Below are positions 8,119-16,605 of a stretch of 64,000 nucleotides of DNA, in pieces (position 1 is the stretch's first letter; the number at the start of each line of letters is the position of its first letter). The notes below the pieces were generated by a model, which saw only the letters and a program-made list of their open reading frames with translations, was not told where the DNA came from and ran no database searches. The DNA is taken from NCBI RefSeq assembly GCF_003439925.1, contig NZ_QQRR01000001.1, positions 186,001-250,000 on the forward strand, in the 5' to 3' direction. The translations under genes were made by a program, and so were the position numbers. This stretch comes from Haloprofundus halophilus (lineage in GTDB: Archaea; Halobacteriota; Halobacteria; Halobacteriales; Haloferacaceae).

Positions 8119-8149
8119 CGGACTGAAGCAGTCGAATAGAACGCCGTCC

Positions 8150-8401
8150 ATGGCAAGTGCGCCTTCAACTGCCGACCGCCGTATCACTCGCCCCGCGGAC
8201 GTTCGGTTCGGCCCCACGGTTCGTGCGATCACCGTCTCGGCGATTCGTTTCGTCGCCTTCTGGCTGGCGGTCGCACTGCCGTTCTGCCAGCTCGCGCTGG
8301 TCGTCGGCGGGCTGTCCGGCGACCGGTCGCTGGTGCTCGTCGCCCTCCTCGGCGTGAACGTGCTCGCGCTGGTCGTCGGGCACAACTACCGGAGACGGTG
8401 A
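8150..8401 (+). CDS. Small two-span membrane protein, 83 aa
   Basis: Predicted membrane protein of 83 residues with a soluble basic N-terminus (about 1-25), two hydrophobic helices (about 31-53 and 60-77) and a C-terminal basic GHNYRRR. It looks like haloarchaeal small membrane proteins annotated as hypothetical; I do not recognise a function. It is convergent with the TPP-enzyme gene 14 bases downstream. A clear TATA element supports expression. Confidence 0.72.
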   Translation: MASAPSTADRRITRPADVRFGPTVRAITVSAIRFVAFWLAVALPFCQLALVVGGLSGDRSLVLVALLGVNVLALVVGHNYRRR

Positions 8402-8415
8402 CGCCGCCGAACGCG

Positions 8416-9993
8416 TCACCCTCCCAGCGGTACTTCGACGAGAGCCATCTCGTCTCCGTCGACCACCGAGTCCAGGACCGTTTCGAGCTCCGCCCACGAC
8501 TCGGGGCGGTAGCCGTCAACGCCGAAGCTCTCGGCGAACGCGACGAAGTCAGGGTTGGTGAGTCCCGTTCCGAACGCCTCGCCGGTGTGTTCGCGCTGCT
8601 TCTCGGAGATGAGCCCGTAGTCGTCGTCGTTGAACACCAAGACGGTGAAGCCGAGACCGAGACGCGTCGCCGTCTCCAGTTCCGCGGCGTTCATCAGAAA
8701 GCCGCCGTCGCCGGTGCCGACGACGACGTTCGAGTCGAGCGCCAAGTCGGCGGCGACGCCCCCGGGGACGCCGATGCCCATGCTGGCGAGACCGTTCGAG
8801 ACGATGCACGTGTTCGGCTCGAACGTCGGAAACTGCGTCGCGATGGCCATCTTGTGGCTCCCGACGTCGGAGACGAGCACGTCGTCGTCGGCCATCGCGT
8901 CTCGGAGGTACGGGAGCACGCCAGCGACCGAGAACGGCTCGTCGTCCTCGGGCGTCTCCAGGGCGTCCGCGAGCACCGCTTCGTGTGTGTCGGCACACCA
9001 CGTCCCCCACGTTCCCTCGACGGTCGCTTCGAGGCGCTCCAGCGCCCGCGAGATGTCGGCGACGATCTCGACGTCCGGGTTGTAGTGCTGGTACACCTCG
9101 GCGGGTTCGTGGTCGACGTGGACGACGCGAGTGTCGGCGTTCGGGTTCCACCGCTTCGGGTCGTGTTCGGCGATGTCGTAGCCGACGGCGACGACGCAGT
9201 CCGCGCCTTCCATCGCCGCCTCCGCCTCGCCGTCCGGTCCCGAATCCAGCGTCATCAGCGAGTGGGCGCTGCGGTCCGACACCGCGCCCTTCCCCATGTA
9301 CGTCGAGACGACGGGGACGTCGGTCGCCTCGACGAACGACCGCAGGCGGTCGGCGGCGTTGGCTCGGACCGCACCGTTTCCGGCGAGTACGATGGGTCGC
9401 TCGGCGGTCAACAGCAGGTCGGCGGCGCGTTCGACCGACGCCGCGTCCGGGTCGGGTCGACGGACCTTCTCTCGGACCGGGAGCGGTTCGTAGTCGACGG
9501 CTTCGGCGGCGACGTCCTCCGGAAATTCGAGGTGGGTCGCGCCGGGCTTCTCGTACTCGGCGAGTTTGAACGCTTTTCGGACGGACTCGTTGATTATCTC
9601 GGTGTCGTTCAGCTGCGTGTTCCACTTGACGACGGCCTCGAACGTGTGGACGACGTCGAGCGCCTGGTGGCTCTCCTTGTGGAGTCGCTCGCGGCCGCCC
9701 TGTCCGGTGATAGCGACCAGCGGCGACTTATCGAGGTGCGCGTCGGCGACGCCCGTGAGGAGGTTCGTCGCGCCCGGACCGAGCGTGGCGAGGCAGACGC
9801 CGGCGTCGCCGGTCAGACGACCGTGCACGTCGGCCATGAACGCCGCGCCCTGCTCGTGTCGGACCGGGATGTACCGTATCGAGGAGTCCCGAAGCGAGAA
9901 CAGCACGTCCTCCAGTTCCTCGCCGGGGACCCCGAACACGTACTCGACGCCCTCGGCCTCCAGACACCGGACGAGAAGGTCCGAAGCCTTCAT
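8416..9993 (-). CDS. Thiamine-diphosphate enzyme, acetolactate synthase large-subunit-like
   Basis: TPP-dependent enzyme of 525 residues starting MKASDLLVRCLEAEGVEYVF. The N-terminal pyrimidine-binding domain has the catalytic Glu in VRHEQGAAFMAD. The middle domain has RPIVLAGNGAVRA. The C-terminal diphosphate-binding domain carries GDGGFLMNAAELETA followed by VFNDDDYG, the GDG-N motif. Acetolactate synthases, benzoylformate decarboxylases and pyruvate oxidases share this layout. No small regulatory subunit (ilvN) or ilvC is next to it. Instead its start overlaps the stop of an aldehyde dehydrogenase by 4 bases (ATGA). That context suggests a decarboxylase or catabolic synthase feeding or using an aldehyde rather than branched-chain synthesis, but the substrate is not settled. 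Confidence 0.88.
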   Translation of the reverse strand: MKASDLLVRCLEAEGVEYVFGVPGEELEDVLFSLRDSSIRYIPVRHEQGAAFMADVHGRLTGDAGVCLATLGPGATNLLTGVADAHLDKSPLVAITGQGGRERLHKESHQALDVVHTFEAVVKWNTQLNDTEIINESVRKAFKLAEYEKPGATHLEFPEDVAAEAVDYEPLPVREKVRRPDPDAASVERAADLLLTAERPIVLAGNGAVRANAADRLRSFVEATDVPVVSTYMGKGAVSDRSAHSLMTLDSGPDGEAEAAMEGADCVVAVGYDIAEHDPKRWNPNADTRVVHVDHEPAEVYQHYNPDVEIVADISRALERLEATVEGTWGTWCADTHEAVLADALETPEDDEPFSVAGVLPYLRDAMADDDVLVSDVGSHKMAIATQFPTFEPNTCIVSNGLASMGIGVPGGVAADLALDSNVVVGTGDGGFLMNAAELETATRLGLGFTVLVFNDDDYGLISEKQREHTGEAFGTGLTNPDFVAFAESFGVDGYRPESWAELETVLDSVVDGDEMALVEVPLGG

Positions 9994-11390
9994 TCCGAGA
10001 GCGACTCCAGGCCGGTGCTCGAGTCGCCGTGCTGGACCCAGACGGTCTTGCGGTTGACGAACTCCCGGATACCGTGTTCGGAGAGTTCGCGGCCGTAGCC
10101 CGAGTCCTTCACGCCGCCGAACGGCACCCGCGGGTCGGATTTGACGATCTCGTTGACGAAGCAACAGCCGGCGTCGAACGCTCGCGCGAATCGCTCGCCG
10201 CGGTCGGGGTCGCCGGTCCAGACGCTCGCGCCGAGTCCGAACGGCGTGTCGTTGGCCCGCTCGATGGCCTCCTCCTCGCCGTCGACGCGCCACAGCGACG
10301 CGACGGGGCCGAATATCTCGTCGTGGGCCGCCGGCGTCCCGTCGGGGATGTCCGTCAAGACGGTCGCCGGGTAGTACGCTCCTTCCCTGTCCATCGGCTC
10401 GCCGCCGGTCAGCACCGTCGCCCCGGCGTCGACGGTCTCTTCGACCTGCTGGTGAAGGTCCTCGACGAGGCCCTCTCGCGCCTGCGGGCCGAGTTCCGTC
10501 CCCTCGTCCGCCGGGTCGCCGACAGTGAGCGACTCCATCTCCTCGACGAATCGCTCCTCGAACTCGTCGTACACCTCGTCCATCACGATGAATCGCTTGG
10601 CCGCGATACAGGACTGGCCGTTGTTCTGCGTCCGCCCGTAGACGGCGCTCCTCACCGCGCGTTCGACGTCGGCGTCGTCGAGAACGACGAACGGGTCGCT
10701 GCCGCCGAGCTCCAGCACCGACTTCTTCAGGCTCTCGCCCGCCGTCGACGCGACGGCCCGACCGGCGGGGCCGCTGCCGGTGAGCGTCACACCCTGCAGC
10801 CGCTCGTCTTCGATGATGCCGTCTACGAGGTCGGAGCCGACGAGAAGCGACTGGAACGCGCCGTCGGGGAAGCCGGCTTCCGAGAACACCTCCTCGATGG
10901 CCTTCGCACAGCCCGGCACGTTCGAGGCGTGTTTCAGCAGGCCGACGTTGCCCGCCGCGAGGTTCGGCGCGGCGAATCGGAACACCTGCCAGAAGGGGAA
11001 GTTCCACGGCATGATGGCCAGAACCGGGCCGAGTGGTTCGTAGCTCACGAACGCGTGGGCGTCGGCTTCGGTGCCGATAACCTCGTCCTGAAGGTGTTCC
11101 TCGGCCGTCTCGGCGTAGTACTCGCAGACCCACGCGCACTTTTCGACCTCCGAGCGGGCTTGGACGATGGGTTTGCCCATCTCGCGCGTCATCAGTTCGG
11201 CGTACTCGTCGGTGTTCTCGCGGAGCACCTCGCCCGCTCGCTTCAGGAGCGAACAGCGGTGCGCGAAACTCGTCTCGCGCCACTCCGCGAACGTCTCCGT
11301 CGCTCGGTCGAGGGCGGCGTCGACGGTCTCCTCGTCGTCGTCGGGATACGTGTCCAGTCGCTCGCCGGTCGCCGGGTTGACGCTCTCCAT
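9990..11390 (-). CDS. NAD(P)-dependent aldehyde dehydrogenase, succinate-semialdehyde type
   Basis: Aldehyde dehydrogenase of 466 residues oxidising an aldehyde to the acid. Visible family blocks are IMPWNFPFWQ (oxyanion Asn), GSGPAGRAVASTAG (cofactor loop), LELGGSDPFVVL (general base Glu), NNGQSCIAAKR (catalytic Cys) and DEIFGPV near the C-terminus. SPF/VPFGGVKDSGYGREL is typical of the succinate-semialdehyde dehydrogenase branch, but specificity is not proven. It is the first gene of a two-gene operon, with 4-base overlap into the TPP enzyme, implying translational coupling. Confidence 0.93.
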   Translation of the reverse strand: MESVNPATGERLDTYPDDDEETVDAALDRATETFAEWRETSFAHRCSLLKRAGEVLRENTDEYAELMTREMGKPIVQARSEVEKCAWVCEYYAETAEEHLQDEVIGTEADAHAFVSYEPLGPVLAIMPWNFPFWQVFRFAAPNLAAGNVGLLKHASNVPGCAKAIEEVFSEAGFPDGAFQSLLVGSDLVDGIIEDERLQGVTLTGSGPAGRAVASTAGESLKKSVLELGGSDPFVVLDDADVERAVRSAVYGRTQNNGQSCIAAKRFIVMDEVYDEFEERFVEEMESLTVGDPADEGTELGPQAREGLVEDLHQQVEETVDAGATVLTGGEPMDREGAYYPATVLTDIPDGTPAAHDEIFGPVASLWRVDGEEEAIERANDTPFGLGASVWTGDPDRGERFARAFDAGCCFVNEIVKSDPRVPFGGVKDSGYGRELSEHGIREFVNRKTVWVQHGDSSTGLESLSE

Positions 11391-11463
11391 AGCTTCGAAA
11401 ACGGAAGCGAGTCGCTTAGTCGTTCGCCGGCGAGCGAAGGCCCGTCGGCCGTCTCCTGTCCCC

Positions 11464-12063
11464 TCAGAAGAAGAGCAGAAGCACGGTTACGCCCATCGTC
11501 GGCACCGTGAAGACGACGTAGACGATTTTGCTCCACCCGAGCACCTTTCGGCCGTCGAGCGGGCCGAACGGAATCATGTTGAACGCGGCCAAGAAGAGGT
11601 TGATGATGACGCCGAGGTTCGCCATTTCGGCGAGGAAGCCGCCGGTGGGAACGACGAGCGCCAGCGGCAGAAACACCAGCGCCAGCACGACGTTCACCGC
11701 CGGTCCCGCGAGCGCGATGAGGCCGTGTTCTCGCTCCGTGAGCATCCCGCGGTGGTGAACCGCGCCCGGGGCGGCGAAGATGAAGCCGAGAAACGCGCTC
11801 AGAAGCGCCAGAACCAGCATGCTGTAGTCGGCGCGGAACTCCGCGACCTGCCCGTAGTGGACGGCGACGACTTTGTGTCCGAGCTCGTGCAGCAGGAAGC
11901 CGACGCCCGCCGTCAGGAGGCTGACGACGAGCCCGGAGACGAGTCCCCGTTCGAGCAGTCTGAAGGGGTCGCCGCCGGCGAAAAACAGCGCGAAGGCGAC
12001 GCCGAGTACGAGCCACGCGACGGCGAGGTCGCGGACCTCGCGGCCGCTGAAGGTGAGATTCAC
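11464..12063 (-). CDS. Site-2-protease-like M50 zinc metalloprotease
   Basis: Integral membrane metalloprotease of 199 residues in the M50/S2P clan. HELGHK (zinc HExxH) lies in the second hydrophobic segment and FNMIPFGPLDGRKV in a later one supplies the Asp ligand, as in rhomboid-like and SpoIVFB-type proteases. About five membrane segments are visible and no PDZ domain. The GTG start at 12061-12063 overlaps the TGA of the upstream TraB-family gene (GTGA), giving VNLTFSGREVRDLAV as N-terminus. The coupling suggests joint production with the TraB protein. The substrate is unknown. Confidence 0.87.
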   Translation of the reverse strand: MNLTFSGREVRDLAVAWLVLGVAFALFFAGGDPFRLLERGLVSGLVVSLLTAGVGFLLHELGHKVVAVHYGQVAEFRADYSMLVLALLSAFLGFIFAAPGAVHHRGMLTEREHGLIALAGPAVNVVLALVFLPLALVVPTGGFLAEMANLGVIINLFLAAFNMIPFGPLDGRKVLGWSKIVYVVFTVPTMGVTVLLLFF

Positions 12064-13736
12064 GCGACCGCCCCCCAGACGAGCTCGGCGCTTCTGCGTG
12101 CGCCCTCCAGCATCAGTCGGCTGACGGCTTCGGCACCGCCGAGCTCCGCGCCGAACAGCGGCAGGATGTACGTCACGAACAACAGGCTGGCGATGATACT
12201 GCCGATGTTCGTCATGGCGACGACCATGATGAGTCGGAACAGCGGTACGTCGAACATCTGCTCCAGCAGTTCGCCCAGCGGCGTCTCCTCGTCGGTGAGC
12301 AGTTCGTTCAAGCGACCGATGTCGGCGACGTTCACCGCCGTGTGGCGCAGCTCCATGTAGCCGGTGAACCACCCCGGCGCGAGCAGCGGGTTGACAGAGG
12401 TCATCCAGGCGACGAGGCCGCCCACGGTCGCCGACGACCATCGCGCACCGGCGAGTTTGGCGAGTCCGGCCGCGAAGATGCCGTTGACGAGGAACCACGC
12501 GCCGAACAGGCGGAGCAGGAAGCCGTCTCTGACGCCCGCCATCGCCAACAGGACGAAGAAGGCGACGAAGCCGACGGAGACGAGCGTGCCGATTATCTTC
12601 ATCCACGGGATTCCGCGTTTCTCGGCGACGCCCGTCAGCGACTCCATCGGCGGCAGCGTCTCTGGGTTCCGGAGGTAGTTCTCGATACCCCGTTTGTGCC
12701 CCGCGCCGACGACGGCGACGACGTCTTTCCCCTGGTCGCGGAGGGCGACGATGTTGTGCGCGAGGTAGGCGTCGCGCTCGTCGATGAGCGCCTCCGCGCC
12801 GCCGGGGCTGAACGCCCGAAACTCCTCCATCATCACGCTCACGACGTCGGTGTCGGTGAGTTCGGCCATGTCGAGTTCCTCGACCTCCTCGCCGCGGTCC
12901 ATCCCCGTCGCCGCGAGGACGAAGCCGGCGAGCAGGCCGACGACGACGCCCCCGGAGATGCCGAGCGCGAGGCTCCCGCCCACCTGAATCACGAACCCGG
13001 AGAACGTCGACTGGACGAACGGATCCGTCAGGCCGAGCGTCGCCCCGCCGAGCAGCGCGACGGCGAGACCGCCGGCGATACCCGCGAAGATACTGTCGCC
13101 GTCGTCGACGACGAGGGAGGCGACCCACGAGACGACGAGGCCGGAGACGACGCCCGCCAAGGCGGACCCGAGCGCCCGGACGAACACCGCGTCAGTGATG
13201 CCGAGAAAGCCGCCGAACAGCGCGATGACCGGGCCCGCGACGAAGCCGACGAGTAGGCCGAACATGAGACCGACGACGCGGGCGTCGGTGACGCCGAAGG
13301 CGAGGCCGCCGGCCATCCGGAGTTTCTCGACGAAGCTCATCCGCGCCCAGAACCGCTGGATGGTCGTCTGGATGTCGCGGTCGACGAGCGCCACGTCGAT
13401 GCCGTGGCCCTGGGCCGTCTCGACGGCCGCGAGCATGTCCGCACCGGGTTTCACGTCGAACTTCTCGCCCATCTGCGCCTGCACGTACGAGAGCATCCAG
13501 TAGGCGATGAACTGAAAGACCGTGTTCCCCTGCAGCAGTTCGCCGGGGTCGAGGTCGTCGGGCGTCTCGCCCTGCATCTGCCGATAGCGCCCCTCGTCGA
13601 GTTCGACGGCGACCACGTCGGGTCGCTCGGCGTCGATGGTCTCTTCGACCTCGCGGACGCTGTCGGCGGAGACGTGCGCGGTGCCGACGACGCGCACGCG
13701 TCCCGTTTCGGGGGCGGACTCCGCTCTGTTACTCAT
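12060..13736 (-). CDS. TraB/PrgY-family membrane protein
   Basis: Protein of 558 residues in the TraB (PrgY/gumN, Tiki-like) family. The N-terminal soluble domain has the conserved GTAHVS motif (about residues 18-23), a VVAVELDEGRY block, and the paired VVAVVGAGHKRGI motif near residue 340, the family's presumed metal-dependent active site. About eight hydrophobic helices fill residues 180-290 and 375-540. Tiki homologues are metalloproteases, while bacterial PrgY degrades or binds peptide pheromone. Archaeal roles are unknown. The 3' end overlaps the M50 gene by 4 bases. It is divergent from glycerate kinase. Confidence 0.88.
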   Translation of the reverse strand: MSNRAESAPETGRVRVVGTAHVSADSVREVEETIDAERPDVVAVELDEGRYRQMQGETPDDLDPGELLQGNTVFQFIAYWMLSYVQAQMGEKFDVKPGADMLAAVETAQGHGIDVALVDRDIQTTIQRFWARMSFVEKLRMAGGLAFGVTDARVVGLMFGLLVGFVAGPVIALFGGFLGITDAVFVRALGSALAGVVSGLVVSWVASLVVDDGDSIFAGIAGGLAVALLGGATLGLTDPFVQSTFSGFVIQVGGSLALGISGGVVVGLLAGFVLAATGMDRGEEVEELDMAELTDTDVVSVMMEEFRAFSPGGAEALIDERDAYLAHNIVALRDQGKDVVAVVGAGHKRGIENYLRNPETLPPMESLTGVAEKRGIPWMKIIGTLVSVGFVAFFVLLAMAGVRDGFLLRLFGAWFLVNGIFAAGLAKLAGARWSSATVGGLVAWMTSVNPLLAPGWFTGYMELRHTAVNVADIGRLNELLTDEETPLGELLEQMFDVPLFRLIMVVAMTNIGSIIASLLFVTYILPLFGAELGGAEAVSRLMLEGARRSAELVWGAVA

Positions 13737-13862
13737 CGACCTCCGCTACAAGTTCACCCCTGTTATCAGTGTCGGAGTCGTGAACGAATCTCTCGGCGAA
13801 TACGACGGTTGTGAGCGTCTCCCGCCATCTACGCTTTTGTCGCCCCCGTGCGACGCTCCGGT

Positions 13863-15212
13863 ATGACCTTCGTCCGCAACGCCGCCGCGCTCGGCGGCAG
13901 CGAGGCCCGCGAGACGGCGCTGGCCTGTCTCGACGCCGGAATCGACGCCGCGAACCCCGAACGCGTCGTCGCCGACGCGGTGACGCTCGACGGGCGACTG
14001 CTGACCGTCGGCGACGACAGCTACGACCTCCGCGAGTTCGACGACGTGCTCGTCCTCGGCGGCGGGAAAGCGGGCGTCGGCGTCGCTCGCGCGCTCGAAG
14101 GCGTACTGGGCGACCGAGTCACCGACGGCGTCGTGGTCGTCCCCGACGCCGCCGAACTCGCTCGCGTCTCCGTCGTTGTCGGCGACCACCCCGTTCCGAG
14201 CGACCGCGGCGTCGAGGGAACGCGCCGCCTGCTCGACCTCGCCGAGGCGGCCGACGAACGGACGCTCGTCCTCGCCGTCGTCACCGGCGGCGGGAGCGCG
14301 CTTCTGGCCGCGCCCGCGGAGGGCGTGAGCCTCGACGACCTCCGGCGAACCACGGACGCGCTGCTCGACAGCGGGGCGGAGATACGGGAGATGAACGCCG
14401 TCCGCAAGCACCTCTCGGCCATCAAAGGCGGCCGCCTCGCCCGCGCCGCCGCCCCGGCGACGGTGGTCGGTCTCGTCCTCAGCGACGTCGTCGGCGACGA
14501 CCTGAGCGTCATCGCCAGCGGGCCGACCGCACCGGACGAGACGAGTTACGCCGACGCCCTCGACGTGCTGGACCGGTACGATATCGACGCCCCGGCTGCC
14601 GTCCGCGAACGACTCGAACGCGGCGCGGCGGGTGGAATTTCGGAGACGCCCCGCGAGGGCGACTCCGCCTTCGACCGCGTTCGAAACGTCCTGCTCGGGA
14701 GCAATTTCAGTTCTCTCGACGCCGCCAGAAACGAAGCCGAGACGAGGGGTTACGACACCTGTATCCTCTCCTCGCGGGTCCGCGGCGAGTCGCGCGAAGC
14801 GGCGAAGACGCACGCCGCAGTCGCCGAAGAAGCAATTTTCACCGGAAATCCGGTGTCCCCACCGGCAGTGGTGCTCTCGGGCGGCGAGACGACGGTGACG
14901 GTTCGCGGCGACGGCACTGGCGGTCCGAACCAGGAGTTCGCGCTCTCGGCCGCCGTCGAGTTCGCGACCGCGTGGCGGGGCGAAGCCGACGTCGTCCTCG
15001 CCTGCGTCGACACCGACGGCAGAGACGGCGGAACCGACGTCGCCGGAGCCGTCGTCGACGACGAGACGGTCGACGACGCGGCCGCGGCCCGAGCGGCCCT
15101 CGCCGACAACAACGCGTTCAGCTACCTCGACGCCCGCGACGCCGTCGTCGAGACGGGACCGACGGGAACGAACGTCAACGACCTGCGAGTGCTCGTCGTC
15201 GAGGACGAGTGA
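13863..15212 (+). CDS. gckA: Glycerate 2-kinase (MOFRL family)
   Basis: Phosphorylates D-glycerate to 2-phosphoglycerate, feeding lower glycolysis. The ATG at 13863 (MTFVRNAAALGG) is preferred to one 15 bases upstream. It has 449 residues. The N-terminal DUF4147 region contains VLVLGGGKAGVGVARAL and VVTGGGSALLAAPAEGV. EMNAVRKHLSAIKGGRLA is the signature region. The C-terminal MOFRL domain holds VLSGGETTVTVRGDGTGGPN and CVDTDGRDGGTDVAGAVVD. In haloarchaea this enzyme serves glycerate from sugar or serine metabolism. Its TGA is followed directly by a 22-bp tandem repeat. Confidence 0.93.
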   Translation: MTFVRNAAALGGSEARETALACLDAGIDAANPERVVADAVTLDGRLLTVGDDSYDLREFDDVLVLGGGKAGVGVARALEGVLGDRVTDGVVVVPDAAELARVSVVVGDHPVPSDRGVEGTRRLLDLAEAADERTLVLAVVTGGGSALLAAPAEGVSLDDLRRTTDALLDSGAEIREMNAVRKHLSAIKGGRLARAAAPATVVGLVLSDVVGDDLSVIASGPTAPDETSYADALDVLDRYDIDAPAAVRERLERGAAGGISETPREGDSAFDRVRNVLLGSNFSSLDAARNEAETRGYDTCILSSRVRGESREAAKTHAAVAEEAIFTGNPVSPPAVVLSGGETTVTVRGDGTGGPNQEFALSAAVEFATAWRGEADVVLACVDTDGRDGGTDVAGAVVDDETVDDAAAARAALADNNAFSYLDARDAVVETGPTGTNVNDLRVLVVEDE

Positions 15213-15254
15213 GGTCGACGCTGACGCCGAGTAAGGTCGTCGCTGACGCCGAGT
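15211..15254. repeat. 22-bp tandem duplication at the gckA stop
   Basis: GAGGTCGACGCTGACGCCGAGT (15211-15232) and AAGGTCGTCGCTGACGCCGAGT (15233-15254) differ at two positions. Each copy ends in GAGT followed by GA or AA, so the true TGA is followed by two further in-repeat stops (TAA, TGA). Confidence 0.93.
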
Positions 15255-15309
15255 GAGGACGACTCGTCGACGAAAACGGTTTAGTCCACCCGTGGGATAC
15301 TCTCTCGGT

Positions 15310-15924
15310 ATGGCGAGACTGTTGCCCTCCACGCCCGACACCTCCGCCGCCGACGAGGCGGAGCCGCGGGTCATCGGCGTCGACAGCGAGGACGCCGACG
15401 ACCTGCTGTCGGCGCTCTCCTCCGACACCGCCCGCACCCTCCTCTCGAAGCTCCACGACGAACCCGACACGCCGTCGGGGCTCGCGTCGCGCGTCGACTC
15501 CTCGCTGCAGAACGTCCAGTACCACCTCAAGAAACTGGAGGGCGCCGGCCTCGTCGACGTCGTCGACACCGTCTACTCCGAGAAGGGTCGCGAGATGAAC
15601 GTCTACGCGCCCGCAGACCGCCCGCTCGTCGTCTTCGCCGGCCGCGAGTCCGAGAGCGCGGGTCTGAAGACGGCGCTCAAGCGTCTGCTGGCGAGCGTCG
15701 GCATCCTCGCGGCCGCGAGTTTCGTCGTCCAAATCGTCGCCACCGGCGAGGTACCGTTTCTCGCGCAGTCGGCGTCCGGCGGCGATGGGGGAACTGAGCT
15801 CACGACCTCCGCCGTCGAGACGACTGCGTCGACGGCACCCGCCTTCCCGCCGGGGCTGGCCTTCTTCCTCGGAGGCCTCGTCGTTCTGGCGTTCGCCTTC
15901 GCGGTCTGGTACGCCCGGCGGTGA
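15310..15924 (+). CDS. ArsR-type winged-helix regulator with C-terminal membrane anchor
   Basis: Predicted membrane-bound regulator of 204 residues starting MARLLPSTPDTS. Residues about 28-100 form a winged helix (ALSSDTARTLLSKLHDEPDTPSGL, then SSLQNVQYHLKKLEGAGLV as recognition helix and wing), the ArsR/HTH_20 type frequent in haloarchaea. Two hydrophobic helices (about 132-147 and 176-200) flank a Ser/Thr/Gly linker. Membrane attachment of a DNA-binding protein suggests sensing of envelope state, but no signal is known. The upstream ATG-like start at 15253 lies inside repeat DNA and is rejected. Confidence 0.85.
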   Translation: MARLLPSTPDTSAADEAEPRVIGVDSEDADDLLSALSSDTARTLLSKLHDEPDTPSGLASRVDSSLQNVQYHLKKLEGAGLVDVVDTVYSEKGREMNVYAPADRPLVVFAGRESESAGLKTALKRLLASVGILAAASFVVQIVATGEVPFLAQSASGGDGGTELTTSAVETTASTAPAFPPGLAFFLGGLVVLAFAFAVWYARR

Positions 15925-16058
15925 GCGTTCCGACGCTCCGCCGTCGAGCTATCAGCAGAATCGATTGTGCCGTTCGCGTTTCTCTCCGCCCGTAGTGTCT
16001 GTTCGCGCTATTTGCGGGTCGCAGGTAGCTATTTACCTTCGACGACGAACGTGTGAGC

Positions 16059-16514
16059 ATGGAGCACACTGCCGAAGTGGAGGGCATCGGCGTCGGCGTC
16101 GGGGCCGACGGGACGAACGTCCCCGCCGTCGTCCTCCGCGCCCGCGAAGAGGTCCTTCCGATATTCGTCACGGCCGACCAAGCACAGACGATCCGCCTCG
16201 GACTCGCCGGCGAACCGTTCGAGCGTCCGCTGACTCACGACCTGTTGGTCGAGATGGTGACCGAGTTCGGCGGGGCCATCGACGGCGTCCGCATCGACGA
16301 CCTCACGGACGGGACGTTCTACGCGAAACTCGACGCCGAACGCTACGAGGACGGCGAACCGGTGAGTTACGTCTTCGACGCCCGCCCGAGCGACGCCATC
16401 GCCCTCGCCGTCCGCGTCGACTGCCCCATCTACGTCTCCGACGAGATTCTCGACGCCGCCGGACGACCACCCTCCGCCATCGACCTCTCGCCGGACGACG
16501 ACGACACGTTCTGA
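16059..16514 (+). CDS. Bifunctional nuclease (BFN/DUF151) family protein
   Basis: Protein of 151 residues of the BFN domain family, whose plant member has DNase and RNase activity; activity in archaea is not established. ATG at 16059 (MEHTAEVEGIGVGVGADG) is preferred to GTG at 16053. Family blocks are VVLRAREEVLPIFVTADQA, PFERPLTHDLLVEMV and RPSDAIALAVRVDCPIYVSDEIL. The acidic tail SPDDDDTF is typical of haloarchaea. It is convergent with the large sensor gene. Confidence 0.88.
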   Translation: MEHTAEVEGIGVGVGADGTNVPAVVLRAREEVLPIFVTADQAQTIRLGLAGEPFERPLTHDLLVEMVTEFGGAIDGVRIDDLTDGTFYAKLDAERYEDGEPVSYVFDARPSDAIALAVRVDCPIYVSDEILDAAGRPPSAIDLSPDDDDTF

Positions 16515-16605
16515 ATCCGTCGAGATTCGCTCGTTCTCGCTTTTCTCGGTCGCATCGACTCGACTCGAATCCCGCCTCGACGACATTGGAGCGCGACTGA
16601 TGCGC

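Larger units (their letters stand above)
7803..8149. other. 347-base intergenic region with an imperfect hairpin
   Basis: There is no convincing ORF here. An imperfect inverted repeat pairs 7922-7934 with 7959-7971 (11 of 13 positions), and a related string (G-rich then CGCCTAA) appears twice, at 7939-7950 and 7971-7979. CTTATATG at 8111-8118 is a good TATA element for the gene at 8150. A small RNA cannot be excluded but is not supported by anything further. Confidence 0.4.

Noticed and set aside
7803-8149. tRNA or other structured stable RNA gene
   Set aside because: No cloverleaf with T-arm consensus GTTCGAATC-type sequence was found; only an imperfect hairpin is present.
8416-11283. A 955-residue minus-strand fusion protein covering the ALDH region and TPP enzyme
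   Set aside because: Its N-terminal 430 residues are an Arg/Gly-rich out-of-frame reading of the ALDH gene. The TPP enzyme has its own ATG at 9991-9993 with a normal N-terminus.
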